Assembly (NCBI RefSeq): GCF_009905375.1
Contig: NC_133647.1
Coordinates: 138,131,263 to 138,195,262 of the forward strand
From: Apium graveolens
Taxonomy: Eukaryota > Streptophyta > Magnoliopsida > Apiales > Apiaceae
DNA length: 64,000 bases
Reading direction: 5' to 3'
The position numbers and the translations under genes were made by a program. This document shows, piece by piece, positions 1 to 10,268 of the stretch. Numbering within the stretch: position 1 is the first letter of the stretch; the number at the start of each line of letters is the position of its first letter. The notes beneath the pieces were generated by a model that searched no databases, had not been told where the DNA came from, and saw only the letters and a program-made list of their open reading frames with translations.

Positions 1-427
1 AAGAGAATCAGTAAGCGCAAAGCGAGCGTTAGAGTCTAAGTTGGTTAATGTATAGATTTACAAGTGACTTTGGTTTAATTCCAACTTACTTGTTGTTTAT
101 AGGTTACCAGACTCGTCCCGAGCCATTGTAACCCCCAGTCGCTCAGGCAAGTTTTCTACCCGTTATAACTGTTGTTGTGATGTATACACTTGTATATGCA
201 TTATCTTGTAATAGATGCATGACGGTTATATTAGCAAATTCTTGCGATATATTGTAGCATGTGATATGGTACATATGCATGCCTGTTTCGTATTCTTGCC
301 ATATATATCTGTTGGTTCAGTTGATAATACCTATGCTAGAGAATAGCGGTAAATTGCATATACCCTTAGTATAGGGACCCAAAGGTGAAAACATTTTCTA
401 AAACCGGGAGTCGAGGATCCCGAGTAG

Positions 428-430
<3 letters not shown>

Positions 431-474
<44 letters not shown>
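431..474. repeat. AT microsatellite in T1 5' LTR
   Basis: Almost pure TA dinucleotide run with one TTTA interruption. The matching tract in the 3' LTR (about 10233-10268) is shorter, so it changed length after insertion. Confidence 0.9.
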
Positions 475-536
475 GGTTATAGTTTTCAAAACTATTAATC
501 GAATAAGGTTTATTCGATAACTTTATTTTATTATTT

Positions 537-849
537 AATATTATTTCGAATATTCATCCGAGGACTTATGACTCCTTTATTTTATTATTGAATATTATTT
601 CGAATATTCATCCGAGGACTTATGACTCCTTTATTTTATTATTGAATATTATTTCGAATATTCATCCGAGGACTTATGACTCCTTTATTTTATTATTGAA
701 TATTATTTCGAATATTCATTCGAGGGCTTATGACTCCTTTTATTTTATTAATTTAATATTATTTGAATATTCATTTGAGGATGTATGACTCCTTTATTTT
801 ATTTAATGAATATTATTTATAATATTCATTCGAGGTATTATGACTCCGC
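537..849 (+). repeat. 51-bp tandem array in T1 5' LTR
   Basis: Repeats of a 51-bp unit containing CGAATATTCATCCGAGGAC and TATGACTCC. About four good copies are followed by diverged ones. The unit length is a multiple of three, so a short open frame runs through it (588-788) with a repeating 17-residue word. I do not regard that as a gene. The 3' LTR has two more copies. Confidence 0.9.
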
Positions 850-2623
850 TTATTACTGAAATATATTCTTTATTTTATTAAAGAATAAGGTGTCAATAAT
901 CAAACTTATTTTCGATTATTCAAATAAAGATAGTACTTTCATATAAGTATATCTTTGGTTATTTAATATCCATTTCAAGTATAAGTTTTAAAACTTCTAC
1001 TTTGATTATTTTTATAAGGATTATCTTTCTGAGAATATTATTTAAATAATAATATTCAGATATTTTCTAATATATCGGAACTGATTTATTTTAATAAATC
1101 AGCAGTACTCCAAACATTCTTAAAAATGTTTTCGAGTCTTCAAAATGATTTTTAAAGTTAGAGTGGACCCCAAAACTCATTTTTTTATATTTAAGATCTT
1201 CCTTTCAAAGGGGATTTAAATACTCACTAAAAACCTGGGGGATCCAGCTCTGTGGTGCATTTTACATTCGCAACGTGGTTGTTGTTTTGAGAAAACAAAT
1301 GAATTGATTACTTACCTAACGTTCGGGAAGTAAGCCCATCTAATTGAGTCGGCATAAGCGACAGGCCGGGGTACGGTCTATCAAAGTGTAAGTGGCTGGG
1401 TGGCAGTCCATCAACGCGTAAGAGGCCGGGTGGCGGTCCAGCACAAGGTCCTTATGTGGCCAGGGTGATGACCGGTGGGGGATTCATCCATCTACTAGTA
1501 GAAAAGGTTACTTATTGGTATCTTTGCCTGATCAGCAAGATATCAGGTTTATGCCAAAATTTCTTTTCTTTCCAAATTCATTGGATATTGCAACTCTGTT
1601 CATACTTTACATGACAGAGGTTTTCAGGAAATGTATGAGAGATATATATAGGTGTACATATATATCGGGACTTAATGAAGTATCTTGTAACTTCATTTTA
1701 TTCAATAATATTTCAAAGATTGAATCTATTCAAGTATTATCTTGTAGTCTCATCTATGTGATGAACTTTTGAACTAATTCTAACTTGAACGGTGGTAGTT
1801 CAAGTGGTATTTGGAAAAGATATAAGTATATTGGAGTATCTTGTAACTTCATCTTTTAAACTTATATCTAGTAAATGATTATCTTATGCATGACAAAGAT
1901 TTTCAGAAAAACATTGAGACAAGGATAGATATATGAGATCACCTTGCAACGGTATTTTTATACATTTATACACTGGAACTCTGTGTGTATTATGCATGGA
2001 AGAGGACTTCCAAGATTTTGAAAAGTATATATGTATATATACTGAATATTTTGCGACTTCATCGCATTAAGATATCAAACTTGGTTCATTTCTTTTTACC
2101 AAGACTTTCATGAGTACTATGAGAAGGCTCATATATTGTTAATCATTATACATATTATTTTGGTGGGCTTGCTGCTCACCCTTGCTTTCTTCTTTCATCA
2201 CACAACAACAGATAGAAAAGATGAACAGGACCAAGCTCCCAATTCGCGAGCGGATAGGAAACGTTCCGCAGTTTCCTATAGGCGTTGATGTCGTTGTAGC
2301 TGAGGTAGGAACTACCAGTAGGCTAGGCTTTCAACTTTTGATGTATCAGATTATGTATATTTATGAATTTTAATAATGGCAAAAAAAATGTAAATTTATT
2401 CAGAAAACCTTTTAAGGTGTATTGGTAGATAATTGTGGAATAAAATGACTTGTGATTATTTTTTTGGATGTTCATCTCTGAGACTATAACGTGTCGTGTG
2501 TGTGTTTATTGTGGGGTCACAGTACAGAAAAGTTGTTTAATTATTAAGATTGGGTGTTATTAAGGGAAATGGAACTCGTGACAACCCGGATCCCCGACCC
2601 CGGATTTGGGGGTGTTACAGAAG

Positions 2624-2635
2624 TGGTATCAGAGC
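2624..2635 (+). promoter_or_regulatory. Primer binding site of T1 (initiator-Met tRNA)
   Basis: TGGTATCAGAGC starts five bases after the LTR end. This is the exact complement of the 3' end of plant initiator-Met tRNA, the usual minus-strand primer for Tekay and many copia elements. Confidence 0.93.
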
Positions 2636-3110
2636 TAAGCGTTATAAACCTCAGAGATGATGTGACGTTAAGATAATAAGTTCACTAAGATAATAAGAAC
2701 TCTTGCCAAGTTCATAGTCGGACTACCTAACGTAGTACTGACAGTTAAAACCCTTATGGGAACCCTTATAAATATCGTGATAGAAGCATAGTTCGTTATC
2801 GTATATGGTAGCGGGACTCCAAACCCTGAGGTTGAGAAGCAACAACGCGATGATGTTTTATTAAGTTATTGGAGATCAGATTGTGGATCCAATAGAGCGT
2901 CCTAACGCAGGACCAGATGATGTTCATATTGAGGATGTAGTGGTTGAGGATGTTATCCTAGATGGGATTGTTACTGAGGAGGATCTCGTGGAGGATCCTA
3001 ACAAGAATGAATAAAGGACCACTGAGGAATTGATGACCATGGTTAGGGCGACTACCAGAGGTAGGATTGGCCGGTCACTACCGGAGGTTCGTTCAAGTTT
3101 GTAAAGATAG
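2636..3110 (+). other. T1 leader and acid-rich relic
   Basis: Untranslated leader followed, from about 2880, by a short stretch whose frame is rich in Asp, Glu and Val (GAGGATGT-type codons) and ends in stops near 3012. It may be the remnant of a gag N-terminus. T2 carries the same stretch at about 32820-33050 with the same stop. No domain is recognised. Confidence 0.5.
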
Positions 3111-3930
3111 TAGCCCCTTTGACATGGCTTACTCGTAAGACTAAGAAGTTTGAATGGACAGAGAAATACGAGAAAAGATTTTAACAACTAAAGCAAAGGT
3201 TGGTGGCGGCCCCTATGTTGGCATTGCCGGATGGAAAAAGGAGATTTTGTGGTTTGTATTGATGCTTCGCATAAGAAATTAGGGTGCTCTTATACAACAC
3301 AACAAGGTACTCGCGTACGCGTCAAGATAATTAAGGGAATATAAAATTTGATATCCCCACCCATGAGCTTGGGCTCGTGGTAATAGTTTTGCCCTAAAGA
3401 TTGGAGGCACTACTTGTATGGAGAGAAGTGCGAGAATTATCTAAGCCATAAGTGCTCTAGTACATTTTCACGCAGAAAAGAGCTCAACATGCGCCAAATG
3501 AGGTGGTTTGAGCTAATCAAGGATTACGATTATGAGATTCTTTATCATTCGGGGAAAGCCAATGTGGTGGCTGATGCCCTTAGTAAAAAGGAGAGACTCA
3601 AGATGATAATGTCTTTGAGAGAGTTTACAAGAGATTTTGAGAAAATGGAAATAGAAGTGAAGGTAACTGGAGCCGGTACCGAAAAGATGTTTGAGATTGC
3701 AATACAGTCCGAATTATCGGAAAAGAACATATTGTGCCAGAAAAAGTGATGAATGAAGGCAGAGAGCCAACAATTAGATAAAAGATTAATACCAAGAAAG
3801 ATGATAAGGGAATAATGAGGTATTCCTACAGAATTTGGGTTCCAAATATTCGAGAGCTTAAAGATGAGATCTTAGATGAAAGTCATAGTTCAAGGAATAA
3901 GATTAAGGGCAAACCCTGAATGTGATAGTC
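3111..3930 (+). pseudogene. RT-tail / RNase H / integrase N-terminal relic of T1
   Basis: Pieces of Ty3/gypsy pol in several frames. At 3146-3231 the frame reads like the RT-RNase H connection (KFEWTEKYEKRF, then a stop, then QLKQRLVAAPMLALPDG). RNase H follows: a segment near 3395-3425 matches the RHYLYGEKCE word, and 3414-3749 is open with ELIKDYDYEILYHSGKANVV and ADALSKKER, the RNase H C-terminal signature. After 3750 comes the start of an integrase zinc-binding region (RIWVPN..ELKDEILDESH). Stops and frameshifts cut all of it. The oddity is position: this late-pol block lies upstream of the gag relic. Confidence 0.8.
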
Positions 3931-4137
3931 AGGGAGGATGCCATCAAGATAGAAGGAACCCATAACATAATGAAGTGGAAAATGAGGATTTTAATGTATA
4001 AGATAACCCCAAGTATGGGAGAAGGATGAAACATTTCATACTAAGGAAATAGAAAGTCGAGTAAGGAAAGGAGACCCGAGACGGTACTCCTATACGGCAA
4101 TTCATGGACCTGTCTAAAAAGGACTTAGACTATTATC

Positions 4138-4500
4138 CCCAACCACCACCCTGAGGAAACAATGCGGTGAGAAAATCTTTTCGAACCTTTAAGTCGCTAA
4201 GCTCTCAGAGTTTCAAGGAACAAGTTGACCCAGTCAAGGCAAGAGCCTGGCTAAAGGAAATAGAGGAATCAATTGAGATTCTAAATGATTGACGAAGTGC
4301 AAAAGACTATTTTTCCACTTACCTTCCTAAGAGAGAGGCCACCCGCTGGTGAAAGGCCAAGGAAGGCACGGAGCAAGAGATTATAATAAACTGATTTAAG
4401 TTCAGTCAATTGTTTTCAGGAAAGTACTTCCAAAGGTTATGGAGGTAGTGTAAAAGATTTAAAGCCAGAACAAAGGCAGACGAGTATGATGAATTATGAA
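4138..4500 (+). pseudogene. gag (Retrotrans_gag) relic of T1
   Basis: In one frame 4176-4288 reads FRTFKSLSSQSFKEQ and DPVKARAWLKEIEESIEILN, the typical opening of Tekay capsid ('PPEFKG..DP.EA..WL.EIE..F.'). A TGA follows at 4288, then words like FFSTYLPKREATRW, matching the 'YLLKGEA..WW' part. Further stops follow. Gag forms the particle; here it cannot be made. The same stops near this point recur in T2 (34239), so they predate the split of the two copies. In a normal element gag comes first; here RNase H sequence precedes it. Confidence 0.75.
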
Positions 4501-5139
4501 TCTAAGCTGTAAAAGTTATCAAGATTCGTTCTGAGGACACGAATCCAGAATGACGGGATGTTGAAATCAATGCTTATGTTGTGTTGGTTCATGAAATAAT
4601 GATAAGAGAAAGGAAAATAAAAAGAAACTGAAGTGAAAAGGAATATAAAGGCAATAGAGTTTGAGGAATGATAAAGGAATTGGGTATGAGGAAACCCTAA
4701 AGACTCGTAGAAATAGAAATAGAAAAGTATGTAATCGTCAGGATGAGGGTGATTCACCATGAGTTAAAATTGATGGTTGAAGGCACAAGAGATACATATA
4801 TTTTATCCCCTGTAAGTTAGGAGGATTCGAGGAAACCTTGAGATAATTTGAAGGATAAATAATGAGACGCGGATAGACTGAGGAGAAAAGGAAGTAAGAA
4901 ATTAGGAAAATTGGATGAAGGAAGTGACCTTCAAGAATGTGAAGTGTAAGACCGGTGGCTTGATACCCAGAAAGGGAGACGTCAGGTATGAAAGATATCC
5001 CAACATTGAGATGACTGTTGAAATAAACAACAAAAGTAAATAAGGAATTATTAAGAAGAAGTTCCCGTTGAACACGACCAATATCTTCCAGAACATCCTT
5101 GTTATTGTTACCAAATTAGGCAAGAAAAGCGGATGACCA
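4501..5139 (+). other. Decayed gag-to-protease linker of T1
   Basis: AG-rich sequence between the gag and RT relics, expected to have held the gag tail and protease. I see no intact zinc knuckle or DTG/DSG protease motif. The long minus-strand frames here are shadows of the purine-rich plus strand. T2 matches throughout (about 34440-35095). Confidence 0.55.
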
Positions 5140-5945
5140 TTGTTATCTTTTGGAGGCCATATGGATTGACCTCAATTTGAATAAGGATGCTATTATGAAA
5201 TTAGGTATAGACTATCGAGGTGGGAATGATGAATAAGATAATCTATCAAGGATATATGACTTGATTTATCCATGGAAGGATGCAAGTACCTTTTTAAAGG
5301 TGGGATTAAGGATATAACTTCGATAACTTGAGATGAACCATAGGGGAATGCATGAAGGTTGGCATTTTACCCTTAATAGGGATAGTATGAGTTTTGATAG
5401 TATGAATTGGAAAATATTAAGGTAATGATGACCTTTAAGTATCAGTGGAGAAAATTTTTCAGAAACATATAGATAATGGTTCTAGTATTAGTAAAGGATA
5501 ACCTTAGAGTTTTACAAGGAGAAAGGTAATATTCAAAATTTTCAAGAATAGAAATGTTGATAAAGGAAATATGAAGTAATTATATTGATGCCAAGTGAGG
5601 CACGTGTTAAACCACGAGAAGGTATGGATCGAACCAGTAATGGTCGAAATTGTTCAGGACAATTAGAACTTAAGATAAAAGATGTTCTAATTATGATTGA
5701 GAGTCAGTCATGACAGTGATTAACCTCTAAAGACTGAGGCAATAACTTATAGAAAAATGGTGATAATTTTTTTTATTTTTACTCATCAGACTTTAAGGAG
5801 AACATCTTCACATAAGCTGTGATTGAAATGAGATAGAAAATTTTTTGGAGGTGGTTAAAATGACATTGACTGTAAGGAAATTTTACTATCAGGAAAGGCC
5901 AAAGAGGTGGCCGACACTTTAAAGGTAAAAGAATAATTATCGGCG
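5140..5945 (+). pseudogene. Reverse transcriptase and second RNase H relic of T1
   Basis: Fragments in shifting frames. 5276-5300 reads like ASTFLKV from the RT 'GAS.FSKIDLRSGYHQLR' block. 5388-5405 matches the 'YEFLVMPFG' block at nucleotide level. 5520-5580 matches the part after the catalytic loop. Near 5889-5935 the sequence GGAAAGGCC..GAGGTGGCCGACACTTTAA parallels the RNase H 'GKANVVADALS' codons, a second, more decayed RNase H. The DD-containing loop is missing: compared with T2, about 50 bases are absent near 5495. Confidence 0.68.
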
Positions 5946-7560
5946 CTCGTGCCAGAAAAATACAATGATAATGGTTAAAGCCGTGAAGATGGTATTATGG
6001 TTTGGAAGATTGACATTCCCTCTGATGACTGTGCAATACCCAACCGTAATAGTAGTTGGTAAAGGTTTAATTCGTGTAATCGCCATGAGCGGGCTATCTA
6101 TCTTAGAAGGTCCTATCTTGAGAGTAATCCAGGACCATATTTCAAAAAAAAAAGGGACTAAATGAACCTTTGAGTTAAGTCTTCAATTGAAGGCATACGA
6201 TTAAGAATGGTATTAACCTGCTATCGTTACTTTGACTGAAACTCTTCTGCAATTTTATCTACTTCATGTCATGTATGAATGTCAGGATCAGGAGTGTTCT
6301 TCATGAATCATGAATGGTGATTAGGTTACCTCCTTAGAAGAATTTTATACGACATATATGGACTCCGTATGGTTAGATATTAAGATTTCATGGAAAGTGA
6401 ATGATGACAGTAGGTCAGTGGTGGACCATAGTAAGGCAACAATGATTCTGTGAGTAATGAGCTGATTACAACCATAAGAGTTGTATTGGAATGGATGTTG
6501 AGATTAAGTACCACTAATCGGGTCGTGGTAGTGTATAAGTTATCATTGATAGACTAATTAAGTAGAGTATCTACCTATTGAATATTTATTCCTTCTTATC
6601 AATAGAGAGTCGTATTACTATATGAGGAAGGTTGCGGTGCGAGCATAGAATCCTAGTAACCGTGATATATAGAATGAGATCCCAGATTCGATTTTCGATG
6701 TCGAGGGAGTTTCAAAGGTGATTGTGTATAAGCTCGAGGAAGAGCATGGGTCCATAGAATGATGGACGGGATAGCGAAAATATTTAGGCATGTGAAATAC
6801 GATGCTATAATACTTGATGTTGATATAAATACATATATATTTTGTTCTCCTATGACAAACCTCTATAGTTTAGAGGTAGATTCCAAGCCAGATATTTTAT
6901 GGCAATATTTTTTTTACATATATACAATTCTCTTCAGTTCATTCTTTTCTCTTCTTTTCATTTCATGTAAGCTGAGAAGAACAACCCTTCCAGAAGGGGA
7001 GGTATTGCCGAATGACTATCTATCTTTGTGATAGAAGCCTAGTAGGATACCACATGTTGTTTAATTGCTTGTCAAGTACTAAAGGCTGGCCACCTTCTGT
7101 ACTAACTATACGATATAACAAGTGTTCATGATCATAGTGATCTCTCAATAAATTCCTTTACTTCTATATGATTGATCAAATTTTGGAAAATAGAAACAGC
7201 TGAAAAAGGAGTAATAAAGTTGTGGTAGTATTCGGAATGGAAACACATTCGTGATACTAAGGTTGACGTGGTTATTAAAAGGTTATAGAACGCTAACGAG
7301 CAAAAGTATAACCAGTATAATATTAGGAACGGAAGGTAGTAGCGATTACGAACTGGAAAAGAATGGGTATTGAGAAGCAAAAGCTCTAATGCTAAAAGCT
7401 ATAATGAGAATCTGTGCAATAGACTTGAAAGAATTTGGAATGATCACTTAACGCGGATTGAGTTTTCTTACGACAATAGATCATATGTCAGTATTGAGAT
7501 ATCGCCTTATGAGCTCCTTGAGGGAAGACAATGTCGATCTCTCTTATGTTAGGATGAAGT
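5946..7560 (+). pseudogene. Integrase core relic of T1
   Basis: Decayed integrase. Around 6755-6835 the sequence parallels the first-Asp block ('..DITMDFV..LPR..KYDAIWVIVD'), visible as KYDAIILDVD. Around 7125-7200 it resembles the second-Asp block. 7370-7552 is open and reads RLERIWNDHLTRIEFSYDN then SPYELLEGRQCRSLL, the well conserved end of the Ty3 integrase core. Many stops lie between. 6180-6680 is AT-rich with no clear match. Confidence 0.7.
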
Positions 7561-8140
7561 TGTAGAGCGCAAGATGCTCGGACCCGCAGTAGTCCAAAGG
7601 ACCAAGGATATGATAGATCTAATCAGAGGACGCCTGGTAGTAGCCCAAGATGGACATGATACATATGTTGATTTGACACGAAAGGACAAGGAATAGGAAG
7701 TAGGGGACCTAGTGCTGTTATAGGTATTTCCTCGGAAAGGATTGATGAGATTCAGAAAGAAAGGAAAGCTAAGTCCACAATGTGTCGGACCCTTGGATAT
7801 ATTAAGAAGTATTGGGAGGTTAGCATATGAGCTAGCCTTACCCCCGAACATGTAGCAAGTCATAACGTATTTCACGTATCAATGTTAAGGAAGTGTAATT
7901 CGGATGCCAGACAAATAGGGGCATATGAGCGCATAGACATGCAACCCGACGTAACCTATATGGAGCAACCAGGAAGGGTTATAGAGTGAAAAGGAACAAG
8001 TGCTTAGGGGAAGGGTTATCAAACTAGGCGGAGTTTGGTGGTAGGACCATAATGTGGGAAAATTTACTTGAGAGTTAGAAAGTGTAATGCTAAGAGAGTA
8101 TCCCTATTCATTTTCCATCTGATTCCGGGACGGAATCCTT
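7561..8140 (+). pseudogene. Integrase C-terminal / chromodomain-region relic of T1
   Basis: Frame words include DEVVERKMLGPAVVQ, DMIDLIRGRLVVAQDGH, GDLVLL, GRLAYELALPPNM and, after several stops, KEQVLRGRVIKL near 7995-8030. In Tekay elements this order (GPF-like domain, then chromodomain) reads histone marks and guides insertion into heterochromatin. Only a decayed version is present. Confidence 0.65.
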
Positions 8141-8142
8141 TT

Positions 8143-8154
8143 AAGGAGGGGAGA
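8143..8154 (+). promoter_or_regulatory. Polypurine tract of T1
   Basis: AAGGAGGGGAGA lies one base before the 3' LTR, the plus-strand primer position. T2 has AAAGAGGGGAGA at the same place. Confidence 0.9.
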
Positions 8155-8155
8155 C

Positions 8156-10235
8156 TGTAATAACCCCAATTTTTGGAAATTTTTGAAACCCTTATGAATA
8201 GTGTTTTTGCTGAATGAGAAAACTTTTCATGCCACTCTATGTAAAGGTTCTTTTATGGATATTCTGAGATTTTATTAGTACTTTATATGGGATATAAGTG
8301 TATGTAAAGATCGTCAGAATCTAAATTCCGAACACTTTGATTTTTCCCAGAAATCCACTAGATACGCAAAGAATTGAGTATAAGGTAACATGATTAAAAG
8401 GATTTAAATTCAAGGATTATAAGAGAGGATCATAAAAGGAATATAATGTATTGAGAAAGGTTAAGGGAACCCAAGTAATAAGATCCCGGGTATGATCCCT
8501 CAAACGAGAAACGAGAACGAAAGTTAAGCGAACCGTATAACAGATCAGCGGTCATTAGGCAAACAATTACGAAGTTAATCAAAGGGATTAGAGAGGATGA
8601 TGTCACCCAACCAATGAGAAGAGGACAAGGAGGGGAGGATGACATCATGAGGATGACCTAAGCATGACATGAGAAGGAAGGAGATGTGGTTGAATTAGAA
8701 CCACACAAAGTTCAAGGCTAAAAAGGTAATTAACTAAAACAAAAACAAAACCAAATCAACCAAGCCAAACAAATCATTTTCATCAAAACACAAAATCATT
8801 TCTCTCATTCCACCAAGAACTTGCTCTCGGCTTTTTACTATTCCAAAGAGAAAGAAATTCCAAACTCAAGATCAAGGCTTCCTAAATTGGTAAGATAATT
8901 CCCTAGTCATCCTTATGCATAGTTATGGCTATATTATGAGTTTAAGCCTTCAATTCTTTCTCAATCTTCTTCAAGAAATCAATGAAGAAGATAATGAATA
9001 GTGATTTCAAAGTTTTTAACTTGATTTTTTCTTGTTTTCCTTTAAGATCCAAGCATCCCTAAGACTTCTCAAGGCTTCTTAAGGCTTCCTAGCTACTCCC
9101 ACCACTTCAAGGAAGGTATACCATCTCCAAACCCTAGCTTTAATTTTTATATTAGGTTGATTATGGTTGTGAGGGTAAAGGGTAGCTTGAAACTTGTTTG
9201 TTTAAGAGTTTGGGTTGGAATGGTGGTGATTGATTTGTTAAAATCTTAAGATTTGGTTAAAGAATGTAGTATAGTTTAAATTCAAGTTTTAGGAGTAAGT
9301 AAATGGATTATAATGAGTTGGTTTCGGGCTGTGGTAATGTATTTTGGATGGAGGTTTGATTGGGTTGTGAATTGGGGTTGAATTGTGATGGTTTTGGAAT
9401 GGTTTAAATTTGGGAAATCGCGTAAACATAGCCGTCGTAATGTCCGATTTACTTTAGACTGCTTTTGTTCATAACATTAGGTCCCGAGAACCGCCTGCTA
9501 GATGTTGACCATTACCATGTTTAGATAGCTCATGTTACGAGCTTCGTTTTGATATGTAGCTCGTTTGATTCCGATATACGGTTTAGCAGAAACGAACGTT
9601 TTAAGTAACGGCATTTCGTGAACGAAACTTTTCCCCTCGCCTTACTTTGAAACATAGGTTAAAGACCAAAAAGGGTTAATTAGTGTATGAAACAATTATG
9701 GTAAGAGTGTAGGCAGTTGGTAAGACACTCGCGAAGGAATCGCCTTAAAACTCGTAATGGTTAAATTAATAAAAATGGTGGAGCCGAGGGTACTCGAGTG
9801 ACTTAAGAGAATCAGTAAGCGCAAAGCGAGCGTTAGAGTCTAAGTTGGTTAATGTATAGATTTACAAGTGACTTTGGTTTAATTCCAACTTACTTGTTAT
9901 TTATAGGTTACCAGACTCGTCCCGAGCTATTGTAACCCCCAGTCGCTCAGGCAAGTTTTCTACCTGTTATAACTGTTGTTGTGATGTATACACTTGTATA
10001 TGCATTATCTTGTAATAGATGCATGACGGTTATATTAGCAAATTCTTGCGATATATTGTAGCATGTGATATGATACATATGCATGCCTGTTTCGTATTCT
10101 TGCCATATATATCTGTTGGTTCAGTTGATAATACCTATGCTAGAGAATAGCGGTAAATTGCATATACCCTTAGTATAGGGACCCAAAGGTGAAAACATTT
10201 TCTAAAACCGGGAGTCGAGGATCCCGAGTAGATTT

Positions 10236-10268
<33 letters not shown>

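Larger units (their letters stand above)
1..2619 (+). repeat. 5' LTR of T1 (3' 60 percent only)
   Basis: Aligns to 9805-12522 with scattered single-base differences. The first ~1649 bases of the LTR lie before the window. It ends GGTGTTACA at 2619, followed directly by the primer binding site. It contains an AT microsatellite, a 51-bp tandem array, and a region of two diverged 'GTAAG..GGC.GGGTGGC.GTCCA' units near 1388-1443. Confidence 0.92.

Noticed and set aside
588..788. Open frame with repeating 17-residue word (also 10328-10657, 30585-30773, 40482-40670)
   Set aside because: Produced by 51- or 54-bp tandem repeats in LTRs; unit length is a multiple of three. No start context or relatives as a protein.
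2624..2635. tRNA gene fragment
   Set aside because: Only the 12-base primer complement is present; no cloverleaf follows.
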